A DNA stretch of 64,000 nt from Gp6-AA40 sp963818645 (lineage in GTDB: Bacteria; Acidobacteriota; Vicinamibacteria; Vicinamibacterales; UBA2999), in NCBI GenBank assembly GCA_963818645.1, contig CAWFTF010000002.1, forward strand, positions 62,001-126,000, read 5' to 3'. The notes under the pieces were generated by a model, which saw only the letters and a list, made by a program, of their open reading frames with translations, was not told the origin of the DNA and searched no databases. This document shows, one piece after another, positions 8,790-18,201 of the stretch; the stretch's first letter is position 1; every line of letters begins with the position of its first letter. Both the position numbers and the translations under genes were made by a program.

Positions 8790-9587
8790 CTATCCGCGGT
8801 GCCGTCGTGCCGCGTAGACGAGAATCGCGCCCGCCGCCGCGACGTTCAACGACTCCACGCGCGCTGCCATCGGAATCGAGACCAGCGCATCGCACTGGCT
8901 CGTCACTTCGTCAGACAGCCCGGCGCCTTCGCCACCGACGAGGAGCGCGACCTTGCCGCGCCAGTCGATGGCGTCTGGATCCTGGCCGCCGCGCGGCACC
9001 GCCGCAATGGACCTGATACCTCCGGTCTTGAGGCACGTCATCACCGAGGCAGTGGGCATGCCGCCGACGACTGGCAGCCGCAATGTACTACCCATGCTCC
9101 CGCGAATCGCCTTCCATGAAAACGGATTGGCGGACGCGCCCGTCACGAACATACCGCTCATGCCGCCAGCTTCCGCCGTGCGAACCAGTGCGCCGACGTT
9201 GCCTGGATCCTGCACGTCAATCGCGACGAGCACGAGCGCATTCGACGCCGAGCAGACATCTTCGGCGGACGCAGGGCGCCGCGTCGCGATCGCAATGAGG
9301 CCCGACGGTGTGCGAACGGGACTCATCGCGGCGAAGACCGCATCAGGCGCCTGTACGACTTCCACACCGGATCTCTCGAGCATCTGCGCGACGCGCCCTT
9401 CCTCTGTTTCCGACGCCATCCGAGACGATGAGACCGCAGCGAGCTCGAAGGAGTGGCCCGACTCGTGTGCGTCGCGTACCAGGTGTACGCCGTCGAGGAG
9501 TACAAGCGCGCCAGCGAAATCGGCGGAGTCCGCGAGCGCACGGAATCGGGCGACGATGGGGTTCTGTCGGCTCGAAATGGAGCGCAT
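8790..9587 (-). CDS. TrmH/SpoU family RNA methyltransferase
   Basis: A 265-residue SPOUT methyltransferase, probably modifying rRNA 2'-O-ribose or acting as a tRNA/rRNA methylase. An N-terminal substrate-binding domain (ISSRQNPIVARFRAL, LLDGVHLVRDA) is followed by the knotted SAM domain: motif 1 DPGNVGALVRTAEA (127-140), motif 2 LLVGGEGAGL (215-224), motif 3 IPMAARVESLNVA (238-250). All catalytic motif residues (N130, R136, E220, S246, N248) are present. It precedes rarA in the same direction. ATG start, divergent from greA. Confidence 0.93.
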   Translation of the reverse strand: MRSISSRQNPIVARFRALADSADFAGALVLLDGVHLVRDAHESGHSFELAAVSSSRMASETEEGRVAQMLERSGVEVVQAPDAVFAAMSPVRTPSGLIAIATRRPASAEDVCSASNALVLVAIDVQDPGNVGALVRTAEAGGMSGMFVTGASANPFSWKAIRGSMGSTLRLPVVGGMPTASVMTCLKTGGIRSIAAVPRGGQDPDAIDWRGKVALLVGGEGAGLSDEVTSQCDALVSIPMAARVESLNVAAAGAILVYAARRHRG

Positions 9588-9591
9588 TAGC

Positions 9592-9668
9592 TGGTTGGTG
9601 GATCGTGGATGGTTGTTCGTGGTGGTCCTGAGCTATCACCATCCACTATCCACCATCCACTGACCATC
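9592..9668 (+). repeat. paired inverted heptamer arrays, TGGTTGG / ACCATCC family
   Basis: First arm of five units (TGGTTGG, TGGATCG, TGGATGG, TTGTTCG, TGGTGGT) and second arm of four units (ACCATCC, ACTATCC, ACCATCC, ACTGACC), complementary and separated by about 11 bp. It occupies the divergent intergenic region between the methyltransferase start (9587) and greA (9700), where both promoters must lie. Confidence 0.88.
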
Positions 9669-9699
9669 CAGCTCATTGTGCTACAGTCTGATTTCAACG

Positions 9700-10164
9700 A
9701 TGAAAGACAGAATTCTCAAGCGATTCAACGATGAAATCGCGGGGCTCGAGCGCGAGCTGAAGGTCGATCTGCCAAAGGAGATCCAGCGCGCGCGTGAGCT
9801 TGGAGATCTGCGCGAGAACGCCGAGTACAAGGCAGCCAAGGAGCGTCAGGAGATCGTCAACGCACGCATCGCCATGCTCAAGAAACGGGCAGGCGAGATC
9901 GCGATGATCAATCTCGACCGCATCCCGAATGACCGCGCCGGATTCGGATCGACGGTCGAGCTCAAGGCGTCGACCGGAGAGAACGTCGTGTATCAGCTGG
10001 TCATGCCTGAAGAGGCCGACGTCGAAAAGGGGCTCATCTCGACATCGTCGCCAATCGGACGTGCGATCCTCAACAAGGAAGTGGGCGACGAGATTCACGT
10101 CACGACGCCAAACGGCAAGCGCAACTTCGAGTTGATGAAGTTGACCACCATCCACGATGAGTGA
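9700..10164 (+). CDS. greA: transcription elongation factor GreA
   Basis: A 154-residue GreA. The N-terminal coiled coil contains LKVDLPKEIQRARELGDLRENAEYKAA split over residues about 18-45; the acidic tip residues of the RELGDLRENAEY motif stimulate transcript cleavage by backtracked RNA polymerase. The C-terminal FKBP-like domain ends with SPIGRAILNKEVGDEIHV. The start at 9700 (MKDRILKRF) is chosen over an in-frame 9676 because it gives family length. It is followed 1 bp later by the patatin-like gene. Confidence 0.96.
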   Translation: MKDRILKRFNDEIAGLERELKVDLPKEIQRARELGDLRENAEYKAAKERQEIVNARIAMLKKRAGEIAMINLDRIPNDRAGFGSTVELKASTGENVVYQLVMPEEADVEKGLISTSSPIGRAILNKEVGDEIHVTTPNGKRNFELMKLTTIHDE

Positions 10165-11604
10165 TTGGTGCAACCTTATTCCCCCTCACGTCGCACCGCG
10201 CTTGTTCTGACAGGCACGGGTGCGCACGGCGCCTATCACGCCGGCGTGCTGCGGGCGCTGCAGGAAGCTGGCGTCAAGATTGACGTGACCGCGGGGCACG
10301 GTGTTGGAGCCGGCAGTGCGGCTCTGGCGGCGATCGACGGCGCAGCGCGCCTCTGGGATCCACAGGGAATCTGGCGTGGCGCGCGCGCGCGGCAGTTATA
10401 TACGTGGCGGCTGCCGCTGCGAGTGGCCGCCTGGCTCGGTCTCATTCTCGCGACCATCCTTCTCACACCGCTCGTCGTCCTGCTCGCCGGCTTGCTCGTC
10501 TATCTCGTCGGGTTCCTCTTCGAGATGCTGCAGCTCGAGGCCGGCCGCGCGCTGGTGTCGGGCTACTCCGCGTGGCTGCAAGCGGCGTTTGCAGGTGAGA
10601 ACCTTCCCACCTCGGTTCCGCGTCTCGCCGTGGTTGCGTTCACAGTGATCCTGTTCGTCCTCGCCATCGGCGGTGTCCTGGCTGGCCGGGCGATCGGGTC
10701 GCGACGCGCCGAGCGGGGCTGGTGGTGGCGAATCGTAGCCGCGCCGTTCGATGCGCACATCGCGTGCGATCGATTCGCCGAAGCCATCTGGGAGTTGATT
10801 CGTGGAGCCGCTCCGATCGCACGACCGTCTATGGCCGCATTGGGCCGGCGCTACGCGGAGGTGTTGAGCGAGAACCTCGGTCAGCCCGGCTTCCGCGAGC
10901 TCGTCGTCGTGACTACCGATCTCGATGCCCGACGTGATGTCATTGCATCGCTCCTCGCCGAGCCGTATCGCCAGAGCTTCCTGGCGCCGCGGCCTGGACG
11001 CGATCGCCGGTCGGAGGTCCTCGACCTCGCAGGTGTGTCGCGCGACCATGTCATCGATGTGGTATGCGCCGGACTCACGCCTTCGCAGCTGTGCGACCCG
11101 CACCTCATGACGTTCGCACCCGACAGCTTCTGGCGCGGTGAGACGCATCGCCTGTGCGATCGCCCCGGTTCTCTCGAGCGTCTGCTCGAAGAGGTCGCCG
11201 AGGCCGGCGCCACACAGGTGATCATCGTCACGGCGGTCGCTCCCGCGGCGGCTCCGCATCGATTGAGGGCCCCGCGCCTCGACCTGGCAGGACGCTTCGG
11301 GGAGTTTCAGACGGCGGCCGAGTCGTGTGCCCTGCGTGACGCGCTCGAGGCCGTCGGCCCCAGATTCGATTCGGTGTACGTGATTCAGCCGACGCACAAC
11401 GCCATCGGGCCGTTCGATTTGGCCGGCGCGTACGACGAAGCCTCTGCCCGCCGTCAGGATTTGTCGGAGCTGATGGAGCGCGCATACGAAGATGCCTACC
11501 GGCAGTTCATCGAGCCGGTGATAGGCGCGAGCGGTGAGCAGCTCGCGCACGCAGGGGTTGGCGTCCGCGAGAGTGGCAGCGCAGACGACTTCACACCCGG
11601 CTGA
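10165..11604 (+). CDS. patatin-like membrane protein lacking the catalytic serine
   Basis: A 479-residue protein. The N-terminus (LVLTGTGAHGAYHAGVLRAL, 13-32) is the patatin oxyanion-loop motif. The nucleophile elbow, normally GxSxG, reads GHGVG (44-48) with Gly46 in the serine position. The patatin domain is interrupted by hydrophobic segments at about 85-121 and 153-175, then resumes (FRELVVVTTDLDARRD). The family hydrolyses phospholipid acyl chains; this member is predicted catalytically dead or using another residue. Start is TTG 10165 or GTG 10168, directly after the greA stop, so translation is probably coupled. An acetyltransferase gene follows. Confidence 0.75.
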   Translation: MVQPYSPSRRTALVLTGTGAHGAYHAGVLRALQEAGVKIDVTAGHGVGAGSAALAAIDGAARLWDPQGIWRGARARQLYTWRLPLRVAAWLGLILATILLTPLVVLLAGLLVYLVGFLFEMLQLEAGRALVSGYSAWLQAAFAGENLPTSVPRLAVVAFTVILFVLAIGGVLAGRAIGSRRAERGWWWRIVAAPFDAHIACDRFAEAIWELIRGAAPIARPSMAALGRRYAEVLSENLGQPGFRELVVVTTDLDARRDVIASLLAEPYRQSFLAPRPGRDRRSEVLDLAGVSRDHVIDVVCAGLTPSQLCDPHLMTFAPDSFWRGETHRLCDRPGSLERLLEEVAEAGATQVIIVTAVAPAAAPHRLRAPRLDLAGRFGEFQTAAESCALRDALEAVGPRFDSVYVIQPTHNAIGPFDLAGAYDEASARRQDLSELMERAYEDAYRQFIEPVIGASGEQLAHAGVGVRESGSADDFTPG

Positions 11605-11605
11605 C

Positions 11606-12130
11606 GTGGGCGTCACACTGATTGAGTGCGATCGGACGCGAAGCGCGGAGATTCTGGCGATCCTGAATGAGGCGATCACCAACTCCACCGCGCTCTACGA
11701 CTACAAACCGCGAACCATGGCCATGATGGACAGCTGGTTCGACGCAAAGTTCAAGGGGAACTATCCCGTCATTGGAGCGGTGGACGAGACCGGCCGTCTG
11801 TTGGGGTTTGCCTCCTACGGCATGTTCCGCGAGCGCCCGGCGTACAAATACACCGTCGAGCACTCAGTCTATGTGGATAGCGAGTGCCGCGGGCGCGGCG
11901 TGGGCCGGCTGTTGCTCGAGGCGCTGATCGAGCGCGCGAAGGCGCAGCACTATCACGTGCTGATCGGCGGCATCGACGGTGACAACGCCGTCTCCATCAA
12001 GATGCACAAGAAATTTGGTTTCACCTTCTGCGGCGAAGTTCGCGAGGCCGGCTTCAAATTCGGCCGGTGGCTCCACCTGCATTTCTATCAGCTGATTCTG
12101 AGTACGCCGACGCACCCAGTTGATGGGTGA
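11606..12130 (+). CDS. GNAT family N-acetyltransferase (phosphinothricin acetyltransferase-like)
   Basis: A 174-residue GNAT protein. ILAILNEAITNSTALYDYKPRT is the typical opening of the Pat/phosphinothricin-acetyltransferase branch. SVYVDSECRGRGVGRLLLEA carries the acetyl-CoA pyrophosphate loop (RGRGVG), and GGIDGDNAVSIKMHKKFGF is the family's third motif. GTG at 11606 is chosen because it follows the preceding stop by 1 bp; upstream in-frame starts would overlap that gene. The physiological substrate is probably an amino-acid analogue or similar amine, not certain. Confidence 0.88.
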   Translation: MGVTLIECDRTRSAEILAILNEAITNSTALYDYKPRTMAMMDSWFDAKFKGNYPVIGAVDETGRLLGFASYGMFRERPAYKYTVEHSVYVDSECRGRGVGRLLLEALIERAKAQHYHVLIGGIDGDNAVSIKMHKKFGFTFCGEVREAGFKFGRWLHLHFYQLILSTPTHPVDG

Positions 12131-12169
12131 TGGAGATTGCACTCTCCAGCTCGGTGCAAGACTGTGAGG

Positions 12170-12191
12170 CGCCTACATGCCTACCGCCTAC
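12170..12191 (-). repeat. short heptamer array, GTAGGCR family
   Basis: Three GTAGGCR-type units on the minus strand (CGCCTAC, TGCCTAC, CGCCTAC on the plus strand; one extra base after the first). It includes the TAG stop of argG at 12188-12190. Confidence 0.6.
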
Positions 12192-13528
12192 TTCGTCTTC
12201 GTCTCCGACTCGAGCAGGTGGGGCAGTGACGTTCCCGCGCCTGGCGCCAGCAGCCCCGCGCGCGCGTACGTCAGCAGCTTTTCCCGCGTGTCGGCGATGT
12301 CGAGATTCCTCATGGTCAATTGGCCGATGCGATCCTGTGGCGTGAAGGCGGACTCGCCCTTTTCCATCGTCAGGCGTTCAGGCTTGTACGTGAGGTTCGG
12401 GCTGCGCGTATCCAGAATCGAGTAGTCGTTGCCACGACGCAGCTGCAGGACGACTTCGCCAGTCACGGCGCGGGCCACCCAGCTCTGCGACGTGCGCACC
12501 ATCATCGACTGCGAATCGAACCAGCGACCCTGATAGAGCAGCCGTCCAAGACGACGGCCGTTGTCGCGGTACTGCTCGATCGTGTCCTCGTTGTGGATGC
12601 CGGTTACGAGCCGCTCGTACGCGGCGAAGAGGAGCGCCATGCCGGGTGCTTCGTAGATGCCGCGGCTCTTGGCCTCGATGATCCGGTTTTCGATCTGATC
12701 GCTCATGCCGAGGCCGTGCCGGCCGCCGATTCGGTTCGCTTCGTCCATCAGCAGTACTGGATCGGAGAAGCGCTGGCCGTTGAGCGCGACGGGAAGACCT
12801 TCCTCGAAAGTGACCGTCACATCTTCCGGCCTGATCGCGATGTCCTCGCGCCAGAACGCGACGCCCATGATCGGCTCGACGATCCTGATGCTGCTGTTGA
12901 GATGTTCGAGATCCTTGGCCTCGTGCGTCGCGCCGAGGATGTTCGAGTCGGTTGAATACGCCTTCTCGGTGCTCATGCGATAGGCGAGCCCGGCTCGCTG
13001 CATGTACTCGGACATCTCCTTGCGGCCGCCCAGTTCGTCGATGAACGTCTGATCGAGCCAGGGCTTGTAGATTCTGAGCGACGGATTCGCGAGCAGGCCG
13101 TAGCGATAAAATCGCTCGATGTCGTTGCCCTTGTACGTGCTGCCATCTCCCCAGATGTGCACATCGTCGTCTTTCATCGCGAGCACGAGCATCGTGCCGG
13201 TGACCGCACGGCCGATGGGGGTTGTGTTGAAGTACGGCACACCGGCGGTGGAGATATGGAAGGCGCCGCACTGCAGTGCCGCGAGACCTTCCGTTACGAG
13301 CTGTGCGCGACAGTCAACGAGTCGTGCTTTCTCGGCACCGTACTGGAGTGCTTTGCGAGGGATGTCGTCGTAATCGGGTTCGTCTGGCTGTCCCAGGTTG
13401 GCCGTGTAGGCGAATGGGACCGCGCCTTTTGCGCGCATCCAGTGAAGGGCGGCGCTCGTATCGAGACCGCCTGAAAACGCAATACCGACTCGTTCGCCTA
13501 CCGGAACCCGCTGGAGAATTGTGGCCAT
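12188..13528 (-). CDS. argG: argininosuccinate synthase
   Basis: A 446-residue ArgG joining citrulline and aspartate with ATP in arginine synthesis. The sequence follows the Escherichia coli type very closely: MATILQRVPVGERVGIAFSG, the PP-loop SGGLDTS at 19-25, YTANLGQPDEPDYDDIP, IWGDGSTYKGNDIERFYRYG and GGRHGLGMSDQIENRI. The start at ATG 13528 aligns with the E. coli N-terminus; an extra in-frame 11 codons upstream are not needed. It has no arginine-pathway neighbours here. The stop lies in a GTAGGCR repeat. Confidence 0.97.
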   Translation of the reverse strand: MATILQRVPVGERVGIAFSGGLDTSAALHWMRAKGAVPFAYTANLGQPDEPDYDDIPRKALQYGAEKARLVDCRAQLVTEGLAALQCGAFHISTAGVPYFNTTPIGRAVTGTMLVLAMKDDDVHIWGDGSTYKGNDIERFYRYGLLANPSLRIYKPWLDQTFIDELGGRKEMSEYMQRAGLAYRMSTEKAYSTDSNILGATHEAKDLEHLNSSIRIVEPIMGVAFWREDIAIRPEDVTVTFEEGLPVALNGQRFSDPVLLMDEANRIGGRHGLGMSDQIENRIIEAKSRGIYEAPGMALLFAAYERLVTGIHNEDTIEQYRDNGRRLGRLLYQGRWFDSQSMMVRTSQSWVARAVTGEVVLQLRRGNDYSILDTRSPNLTYKPERLTMEKGESAFTPQDRIGQLTMRNLDIADTREKLLTYARAGLLAPGAGTSLPHLLESETKTK

Positions 13529-13591
13529 GCGATCTCCAATCATAATTGACCGCATGGCCATTGCGTGACGGTGCCGGTCGTGGCCGTGCTG

Positions 13592-15136
13592 CTAATCGTC
13601 GTCGCCGGAATGACCCTGCGGGTTGCGTGGTTCCTCGTAGCCCGCGAGGTCGGTCGTCGACGCGCGATACGCATGGAGCACGCCCGGCAGGAGCGAGAAG
13701 CCGTCGGGCAGTGCCACCGGGTTGTCGATCACGAGGTCAGCCGGGTTGACCTCGCACTGTGTCGGGTCATCGAGCACGCATCGGGCGAAGTTCCCCGCGA
13801 AGTCCACGTAGACATCGAACTGCTCGCCGGCGCCCGTTTGCGTGACGGAGTAGTCGTTGTCGTTGCCAAGCAGGATCAGCCGCCGGCCGCCCGAGAGCTG
13901 CGGTCCGATGGCCATGCCTTCCCATTTCTCAGCCTGCTTGCCACCGGGCAGCAGGGTGTTGGCGGAGATGTCGATGAACACCGGACTCTTCGTGACGGCG
14001 ACGACGCCGGATGGAAGAGCGTCGGCGCCGAGTGAAATCGCCGTGACGTCACTCGCGCCGGTGATGTTGATCTTGTAGATGCGTTTGCTGCCGACGGCGC
14101 GGGCACCGATCGGATCGTCGACGCCGATGCCGCGGTTGTCCCGTTCGAGAACCAGAAATTCCGTGTCGTTGATGGCGTGAATCGCCGAGACTCCGATGTT
14201 GCGGCCCTGCCGGGGGTCGGTGGGCGTCGCATCCCCTGGCTTGATCGCGTTGATCCGTGCCGCGACGTCGGCCTGCGGTTCCAGTTGATAGACGTACTGC
14301 ACGAGGCTTTTGCCGTACGTCGGACTGTGGCGATCGTTGTCAAAGACGATGATGCGCACGTTGCGGCCGGTGCGCCCGTTGTTGGGTCCGGGTTCGTTGA
14401 TCAGCGGATCCTGGAGCACGGCAAGAAGCCGCGAACCGTCAGGGGAAACCGCGAGCCCTTCATAGCCGCGATTGTCCTGTCGACCTTCGGTGGCGCCGCA
14501 CAGCGGAACCGGGACGCTCCCACCGCAGGCGTCGCGCAGTGCGACGTAGTTTGTGTTCGAGCCCACACGCGGGATCAGGTTGTCCGGCGTCTCGAACTCC
14601 TTGGCGAGGCGCCCTTTCCTATCGAAGGAATACAGCGATGGTCCGTACTCGTCGGCGACGAGGAAGTTGCCCGTCCGCGGATCGATCACCAGTCCCTCGG
14701 GATCGAAGCTACGGCCCAGCGTGCCCTCGAAGCCATTCAGGTCGAGAGGGTTCAGCCCGTTCATGGCCTTGCCGTCGCCGTCCTTCGGGCCCTTGGGGTT
14801 CGTGAACTTTACTGTTTCGAGCACTCGGAAGTTCGAGATGTGCCCGGTGAGGAAATCGATGTCGATCGCGAAGCGCTGGACGCGTGTGCCGTAGCTGATA
14901 AGTCCGCCGCCCGGACCGCGGTCCGACAGCGCCCACCACTCGTCAGTCGCCGGGTCGTAATAGATATCTGAGAAGAAGCCGAACCGTCCGCCGTTGGCAC
15001 CGGGCTGGCCAGTCGCGTCGAGGAGGTTTCCCGGAATAAGAATGCCATTAACGAAAGCAGGTTGAGCCGAAGAAGGTGTCGCACTCGTCAGCGCGATCGA
15101 GACAAATCCGAACAGTACATAGAGGCAGCGTCGCAT
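13592..15136 (-). CDS. secreted esterase-like phytase-domain protein
   Basis: A 514-residue protein with a signal peptide (MRRCLYVLFGFVSIALTSA; ATG 15136 chosen for this reason). The body has the phytase-like/esterase-like beta-propeller pattern: GRFGFFSDIYYDPATDEWWALSDRGP near the N-terminus, SFDPEGLVIDPRTGNFLVADEYGP, a NRGYEGLAVSPDGSRL blade, LVLERDNRG and KWEGMAIGP. These proteins (Phytase-like family) are predicted calcium-dependent phosphoesterases acting outside the cytoplasm. The C-terminus (ATTDLAGYEEPRNPQGHSGDDD) is acidic. Divergent from the broken GDSL gene. Confidence 0.82.
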   Translation of the reverse strand: MRRCLYVLFGFVSIALTSATPSSAQPAFVNGILIPGNLLDATGQPGANGGRFGFFSDIYYDPATDEWWALSDRGPGGGLISYGTRVQRFAIDIDFLTGHISNFRVLETVKFTNPKGPKDGDGKAMNGLNPLDLNGFEGTLGRSFDPEGLVIDPRTGNFLVADEYGPSLYSFDRKGRLAKEFETPDNLIPRVGSNTNYVALRDACGGSVPVPLCGATEGRQDNRGYEGLAVSPDGSRLLAVLQDPLINEPGPNNGRTGRNVRIIVFDNDRHSPTYGKSLVQYVYQLEPQADVAARINAIKPGDATPTDPRQGRNIGVSAIHAINDTEFLVLERDNRGIGVDDPIGARAVGSKRIYKINITGASDVTAISLGADALPSGVVAVTKSPVFIDISANTLLPGGKQAEKWEGMAIGPQLSGGRRLILLGNDNDYSVTQTGAGEQFDVYVDFAGNFARCVLDDPTQCEVNPADLVIDNPVALPDGFSLLPGVLHAYRASTTDLAGYEEPRNPQGHSGDDD

Positions 15137-15297
15137 GACTCTCCTTTGGGGAAGATGAACGGGGGAAGCGGGCACGAAGCAGACTGGAGGTTAGTGGCCG
15201 CTCGTGACGCCAACGTCAACGCCGCATCAAATCCGTGAATCGCGTGGTAGCTCCGATCGACGCTCCCGGATAGAATCTGTTGCCGACAGGAGCTCCG

Positions 15298-16673
15298 ATG
15301 AAACTCGTAAAGTCGCTTCTCGCGTGTGGTCTTGCGCTACTCGTGTCGTTGCCGGCACTCGGAGAAAGCCGATCCAGCGACCGCTGGGTCGCTTCGTGGG
15401 CCACTGCGCTCGTCGCGCGCCCGGTGGGACAGAGGACCTGGTGGTCGTGGTCAGGGGCCAGCCGCTCCGGCGGCGCAGCCGCCCGCTCCTGCCGCGGCTC
15501 CCGGAAGTGCACCGGCCACACCGGCATCGCCCTCGGGTCCTCCAACTGCGGCACCAGTCGCCCCCGCTCCGCCCGGCGGCGGGCGAGGCGGATTCCCGGC
15601 GCCGGTGACGATCTCGAATCAGACGATCAGGCAGGTGGTTCGCGTCAGTGTCGGCGGAGATCGCCTTCGTGTCGTGTTGAGCAACGCCTTCGGCACCGCA
15701 CCCGTCGACATCGGAGCCGCGCACGTCGCCCTGCGCGACCGCGACTCGATGGTGAAGGCTGGATCGGTGAAGCCGTTGACGTTCAACGGCAGCACGACGG
15801 GCCGGATCCTTCCGGGCGCCACCGTCGTCAGTGACGTCGTCGAACTCGCCGTGCCACCGGTCAGCGATCTGGTCGTCGATCTGTATTTGCCTGGCGACCT
15901 GGGTCTCGGGCCCTCACCGGTCACCGACGCACAACGGAGCGTCGCAGACGAACTACCTGTCGGCTACCGGCAATCATTCCGGCGAGCCTGCGATGACTGT
16001 CGAGCAAACCGCGGGAGCATGGTTTCTGTTGTCGCGCGTCGAGATGGCCGCCGGCAGGGAAGCGGGCGCAGTCGTTACCTTTGGCGACTCGATTACGGAC
16101 GGCGCTCGTTCAACGACAGACATGAACAGCCGCTGGCCCGACTACCTGGCGCGACGGCTTGCCGCGCGCAAGGGACCCGCGATCGGCGTGCTGAATGCCG
16201 GGATCAGTGGCAACCAGGTGCTCGGCGACGGCGCCGGTGCCAGCGCGCTCGCGCGATTCGATCGTGATGTGTTGATGCAGACCGGCGTCACGCACGTGAT
16301 CGTCATGGAAGGGATCAACGACATCGGCCTCGCGCGCACGAACCCGAACCCGAGTGCGGCGGATCTGATCGCCGGACACAAGCAACTGATCGAGCGGGCA
16401 CGGGCGCGTGGACTGAAGGTGTATGGCGCAACGCTGACGCCATTCGAGGGCGCCGCGTACTGGACGGCCGAAGGCGAGGCCAAGCGTCAGGCACTGAACG
16501 AGTGGATTCGCACGAGCAAGGCCTACGACGCCGTCATCGACTTCGATCAGGTCACGCGCGATCCTGCGGCCCCGACAAAGTTCCTGCCGGCGTACGACTC
16601 CGGCGATCACTTGCATCCGGGTGATGCCGGCTATAAGGCGATGGGCGAAGCGGTGGATTTGAAGCTGTTCTGA
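15298..16673 (+). pseudogene. secreted GDSL/SGNH esterase broken by two frameshifts
   Basis: The open pieces add up to one full secreted SGNH hydrolase. The signal peptide (MKLVKSLLACGLALLVSLPA) and RWVASWATALVARPVGQ are in one frame. A Pro/Ala-rich linker, TISNQTIRQVVRVSVGG and LRVVLSNAFGTAPV follow in the second, entered near 15435. HNGASQTNYLSATGNHSG, the catalytic block FGDSITDG and the end motif SGDHLHPGDAGY follow in the third, entered near 15924. Each shift needs one base removed. All SGNH blocks are present, so this is either very recent decay or two sequencing insertions. Substrate would be an acyl or acetyl ester. Confidence 0.8.
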
Positions 16674-16708
16674 AAACCGTGGACCGTAGACCGAGGACCG
16701 TGGACTAG
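16674..16708 (+). repeat. heptamer array, RGACCGN family
   Basis: About five 7-bp units (AAACCGT, GGACCGT, AGACCGA, GGACCGT, GGACTAG). It fills the gap between two convergent stop codons: it starts right after the GDSL TGA and its last unit contains the TAG of the DHH gene on the other strand. Confidence 0.85.
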
Positions 16709-18132
16709 GCCTTCACCAGTTTCCGATCGTTCGGCTGATGCTCGTGGAGGAATTCGAGCGCGAGCGCGAGCACTTTGTCGGTGTACTCGTCGGCCTGAAG
16801 GTTCCCGAACTTGTCCTTGAAGTTGCGCAGTGGTACGACGGCCTTCGCCATTGCGCGATGGCCGCCCGCGCTGCCAATCTCGTTGAAGTACTTCCGCACG
16901 AACTCGCCCGCGTTGCGTGAGTACCCCAGGTTGCGGACCGACATCACCAGTGTGTCGTTGACGATGCCCGAGATGATCGTCCACTGCACGTTCTCGAGCT
17001 GCAGGTAGAAGTCGGCGACGTACGGAATGAAATCCTCGCGCGGTGTCGTCCCCAGGAACGCGCAGAACACCTGCTCGACCATCTGTCCGTTCTGCCGTGC
17101 CTTGAGCACGTAGTCCAGACGCTCCATCGTGATTTCCGCGCCTTCCATCTTGCGGATGAGCGTCGCATCGGCGAGCGGGTAGAGATACGAGAACGCCTCG
17201 ATGTCCACGCGGTTCGCCTGGCGGTTGAAGAACAGCGTGTCCGACTTGATGGCGTAGAGCATCGCGGTGGCGGTGCGTTCGGAGATGTTGGCGTCCACCG
17301 CCCGAAGGTGCTCGGTGAGGATGGTCGAGGTCGAGCCGTAGTCCACCCGGATGTCCTTGTAGACAGCCGTATAGCCCGACTGCTCGGGGTGATGATCGAT
17401 GACCAGGTCCACGCGATCGATCTCGCCGCCGAAGTAGTGCGGCTGCACGTCCACCATCGCGATGCGATCGAAGTCTGCGACGTGCGCCGTAGTCATCTGC
17501 TCGACGTAGATGTCGAGCAGGTTCATCATCCGCTGATTTTCAGGACGCGTGACGCCCTCGAACGCGCCTATCACGGCCGTTTGCCGGTTGCGGCGCAGCA
17601 CGTTGCGCAGCGCCAGTCCGCTGGCGAGGGCATCGGGATCGGGGTCGTTGTGCAGAAGGATGAGGACGCGGTCGGCGTCGCTGAAGAATCGTTGGTACTG
17701 CTGAACCTTGAGTCGCGTCAGGGAGCGGCTGAACTCGGTGAGAAGCGGACCGCCGAAGAGCTCGGACAGTGCGAGGTAATTCAGCTCCGGAAACTGCGCC
17801 TTGAGTTCTTCTTCGCGCTTGCGGGTGTGCGAGATGCCAACGCCGAGGACATATACGAGCGTCCCGCCAGCGTCCCAGATCGATTCGAGAACTTTGCGGA
17901 TGCTCTTCCGGCCGTTGTCCTCGACCACGACGCACGTGCCGGGTGTGAGGTCGGCCTTGAGATAGGTGTCGGTCCTTTTGAGGTCGCCGCAGGTGACGTT
18001 TAGACCACTGTCGTGCAGGCGGCGCGCAAGCGGCTTGCTTTCGACCAGGAACTCGACTTCGAAGCTGGGCAGCAGGATTTCATCGAGCATCCTGATCGCC
18101 AGCTCCGTCTGGCAGGCCGCGAGACACCTCAT
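16705..18132 (-). CDS. DHH family phosphoesterase with N-terminal TrkA-N/Rossmann-like domain
   Basis: A 475-residue protein. Residues 1-135 form a nucleotide-binding-like domain (FEVEFLVESKPLARRLHDSG, TPGTCVVVEDNGRKSIRKVL). Then comes a DHH phosphoesterase domain: HNDPDPDALASGLAL (161-175), MVDVQPHYF, and DHH at 246-248. The C-terminal DHHA1 domain has GSAGGHRAM (421-428). The DHH-DHHA1 pair fits the NrnA-type nanoRNase/pAp phosphatase or cyclic-dinucleotide phosphodiesterase group; which substrate is used cannot be told. ATG start at 18132. Confidence 0.88.
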   Translation of the reverse strand: MRCLAACQTELAIRMLDEILLPSFEVEFLVESKPLARRLHDSGLNVTCGDLKRTDTYLKADLTPGTCVVVEDNGRKSIRKVLESIWDAGGTLVYVLGVGISHTRKREEELKAQFPELNYLALSELFGGPLLTEFSRSLTRLKVQQYQRFFSDADRVLILLHNDPDPDALASGLALRNVLRRNRQTAVIGAFEGVTRPENQRMMNLLDIYVEQMTTAHVADFDRIAMVDVQPHYFGGEIDRVDLVIDHHPEQSGYTAVYKDIRVDYGSTSTILTEHLRAVDANISERTATAMLYAIKSDTLFFNRQANRVDIEAFSYLYPLADATLIRKMEGAEITMERLDYVLKARQNGQMVEQVFCAFLGTTPREDFIPYVADFYLQLENVQWTIISGIVNDTLVMSVRNLGYSRNAGEFVRKYFNEIGSAGGHRAMAKAVVPLRNFKDKFGNLQADEYTDKVLALALEFLHEHQPNDRKLVKA

Positions 18133-18201
18133 TCCGTGCTCGCCCCCCGCGCTAGAACCCTAGACATAGGCGACAAACGCCCATTATACGCCGACCAGTT
18201 C

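Noticed and set aside
10396..11688. 430-codon minus-strand open frame
   Set aside because: Antisense shadow of the patatin-like gene in GC-rich DNA; Arg/His-rich composition and no family motif.
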